Positions 63,021 through 64,000 of a DNA stretch of 64,000 nt are shown here, in pieces (the first letter of the stretch is position 1; each line of letters opens with the position of its first letter). The notes below the pieces were generated by a model. The model did no database searches, had not been told where the DNA came from, and saw only the letters and a list, made by a program, of their open reading frames with translations. A program made the position numbers and the translations under genes. The DNA comes from Paenibacillus agricola (GTDB taxonomy: Bacteria > Bacillota > Bacilli > Paenibacillales > NBRC-103111): NCBI RefSeq assembly GCF_011440305.1, contig NZ_JAAOIW010000008.1, positions 1 through 64,000 on the forward strand, read 5' to 3'.

Positions 63021-64000
63021 TTATGGATTACTTTTCTTGTAACGATCATTGGCTTCGTTGTATATCTTCTCAATTTCGGTGGAACCGCTATCCTTAAGCT
63101 TCTGTGCAAAGCTATCGAAATCACTCATCGGTCTGACACCCATGACGAATTTATCTATTTCCTGATTCACAATGGTATCTACCTTCGACAGAATGGTTTT
63201 CAGCTTGTCAATTTCCTCATCCGTAAACGGTGGTGGTACTACCTCGCTAACGTAACCGTTCTTCGGAACGATCATTTCGCTCCATCTTACCAAATCCGGC
63301 GTTGACGTTATTGCCATCGCATGCTCGTCAACATTCAAAGCGAACGCCAGAAAACCGACACCCAGCGCGTTCTGCATATTGCGGAAAGGATCCTTGGCAG
63401 TGGCGAACTGCTTCATAATGCTGTCATCAATGACCGGCTTGCCGTTTTCCATCTTGAAGTGCTCTCCTTCAATCCCATAATTCGTTATCAAGGTACCTTC
63501 ATCGCTGTACATCCAATCCAGAAATTGGACGGCTGCTTTCGGATTTTTGATTTTCGAGTTAATTGTAAAGTGATGCAGCCAGTCTTTTTTATACATCGAA
63601 TTTCTGGTTTTACCAAAATCATTCTGCATGGGCAGCAGCATCTCAAACTGCGCATTAGGGTTTGTCGGCTTCAAGGAAGCATTGAATTGATCTCCAAAGC
63701 TGTTGTTATCGAAGTAGAATAACGCTCGGCCCGAGCTTAGCTTTTCTTTCATATTGTCACCGGTATTGACGGCATAATCGGGATCAAGCAGTTTCTCCTT
63801 ATACAGCTTATTCAGGAATTCAAGCGGCGATTTGAACTCGGCGTGAGCCGGACCGTATACATACTCCCCCCCATTAACATCGGGATCGTAATACACCTTG
63901 AAACCCGATCCCATGGCAAATCCCATGGAAATAAGCAGGTTGGCCGCTCCCTCTCTATTGGTGAACGGAATTTTGTCCGGGTACGCTTCCTTGAATTTTT
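63021..64000 (-). CDS. Extracellular solute-binding lipoprotein, C-terminal part (partial)
   Basis: At least 325 residues of a family-1-type sugar-binding protein of an ABC importer. The frame stays open to the window edge (KFKEAYPDKIPFTNREGAA), so the signal peptide and lipobox are missing. Features seen: ALFYFDNNSFGDQFNASLKP, PKAAVQFLDWMYSDEGTLIT (the usual domain-closing segment) and the long helical C-terminus NEANDRYKKSNP. The Met at 63926 is internal. It runs into the glycosidase with a 19-bp gap, so both should be cotranscribed. Confidence 0.9.
   Translation of the reverse strand, partial: KFKEAYPDKIPFTNREGAANLLISMGFAMGSGFKVYYDPDVNGGEYVYGPAHAEFKSPLEFLNKLYKEKLLDPDYAVNTGDNMKEKLSSGRALFYFDNNSFGDQFNASLKPTNPNAQFEMLLPMQNDFGKTRNSMYKKDWLHHFTINSKIKNPKAAVQFLDWMYSDEGTLITNYGIEGEHFKMENGKPVIDDSIMKQFATAKDPFRNMQNALGVGFLAFALNVDEHAMAITSTPDLVRWSEMIVPKNGYVSEVVPPPFTDEEIDKLKTILSKVDTIVNQEIDKFVMGVRPMSDFDSFAQKLKDSGSTEIEKIYNEANDRYKKSNP

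Noticed and set aside
1-64000. Insertion sequences, prophage, integrative elements, defence islands
   Set aside because: No transposase, integrase, restriction, toxin-antitoxin or phage structural protein was recognised.
1-64000. tRNA genes next to the rRNA start or elsewhere
   Set aside because: No cloverleaf with TTCRANY-type T arm was noticed in the gaps; a tRNAscan run would be decisive.

Overview
The window looks like chromosomal DNA from a spore-forming Bacillales bacterium, most probably Paenibacillus or a close relative. This rests on low-GC Firmicute-type genes with strong AGGAGG ribosome sites and frequent GTG/TTG starts, a 16S rRNA 5' end, two S-layer-homology (SLH) proteins, a YhcN/YlaJ-type sporulation lipoprotein, a caa3-type cytochrome oxidase operon, and a long AraC sensor-regulator beside a sugar-binding lipoprotein and a glycosidase. 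No phage genes, insertion sequences, CRISPR arrays or tRNA genes were seen. The genus is inferred, not proven.

Layout. 1-500: start of a 16S rRNA gene reading leftwards, with boxA and two tandem promoters. 0.5-6.3 kb (minus): inositol-phosphatase family protein, fabI, uvsE, a small conserved protein, ddl and an Amidase_6 protein. 6.6-9.3 kb: aconitase behind an overlapping-dyad operator. 9.4-15.1 kb: two divergent SLH proteins. 15.2-22.5 kb: IclR regulator, alpha/beta hydrolase, folE, yneF-like gene, an HD-GYP-like protein, queG, signal peptidase I, a DUF402 protein and an acetyltransferase. 22.6-25.8 kb: sodA with a mini-ORF leader and a cre-like dyad, then a second HD-GYP-like gene followed closely by a Crp/Fnr regulator. 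25.8-31.1 kb: mutY, an AraC regulator, a membrane protein coupled to a cytochrome c lipoprotein, acpS, nadE and a bacilliredoxin. 31.4-41.1 kb: dedA-family gene, a HI0933-type flavoprotein, an lspA-like gene, a cation efflux protein, an HMGL-like aldolase, a radical SAM protein, malic enzyme and a secreted NlpC/P60 hydrolase. 41.3-45.8 kb: ctaM-like gene and ctaCDEF. 46.1-53.1 kb: sporulation lipoprotein, a DEAD-box helicase with a very long GC-rich Gly/Arg/Ser tail, a guanylate-kinase-like protein with an altered P-loop, a CvfC-like HEAT protein, a metallo-beta-lactamase-fold hydrolase, and a broken copper-amine-oxidase/MORN gene. 53.1-57.3 kb: hairpin cluster and a BmrCD-like heterodimeric ABC exporter. 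57.7-64 kb: a small unknown gene, then a carbohydrate locus (solute-binding lipoprotein, unclassified glycosidase, AraC/Cache-type regulator).

Most genes are housekeeping, separated by clear intrinsic terminators, so much of the interest lies in intergenic structure: the sodA leader, the aconitase and malic enzyme dyads, and hairpin clusters at 29.6 and 53.1 kb. Among proteins, the items most worth a second look are the two divergent-motif HD-GYP paralogues, the helicase tail, the atypical kinase, and the 829-residue glycosidase. I found no convincing new multi-gene system such as a defence island.
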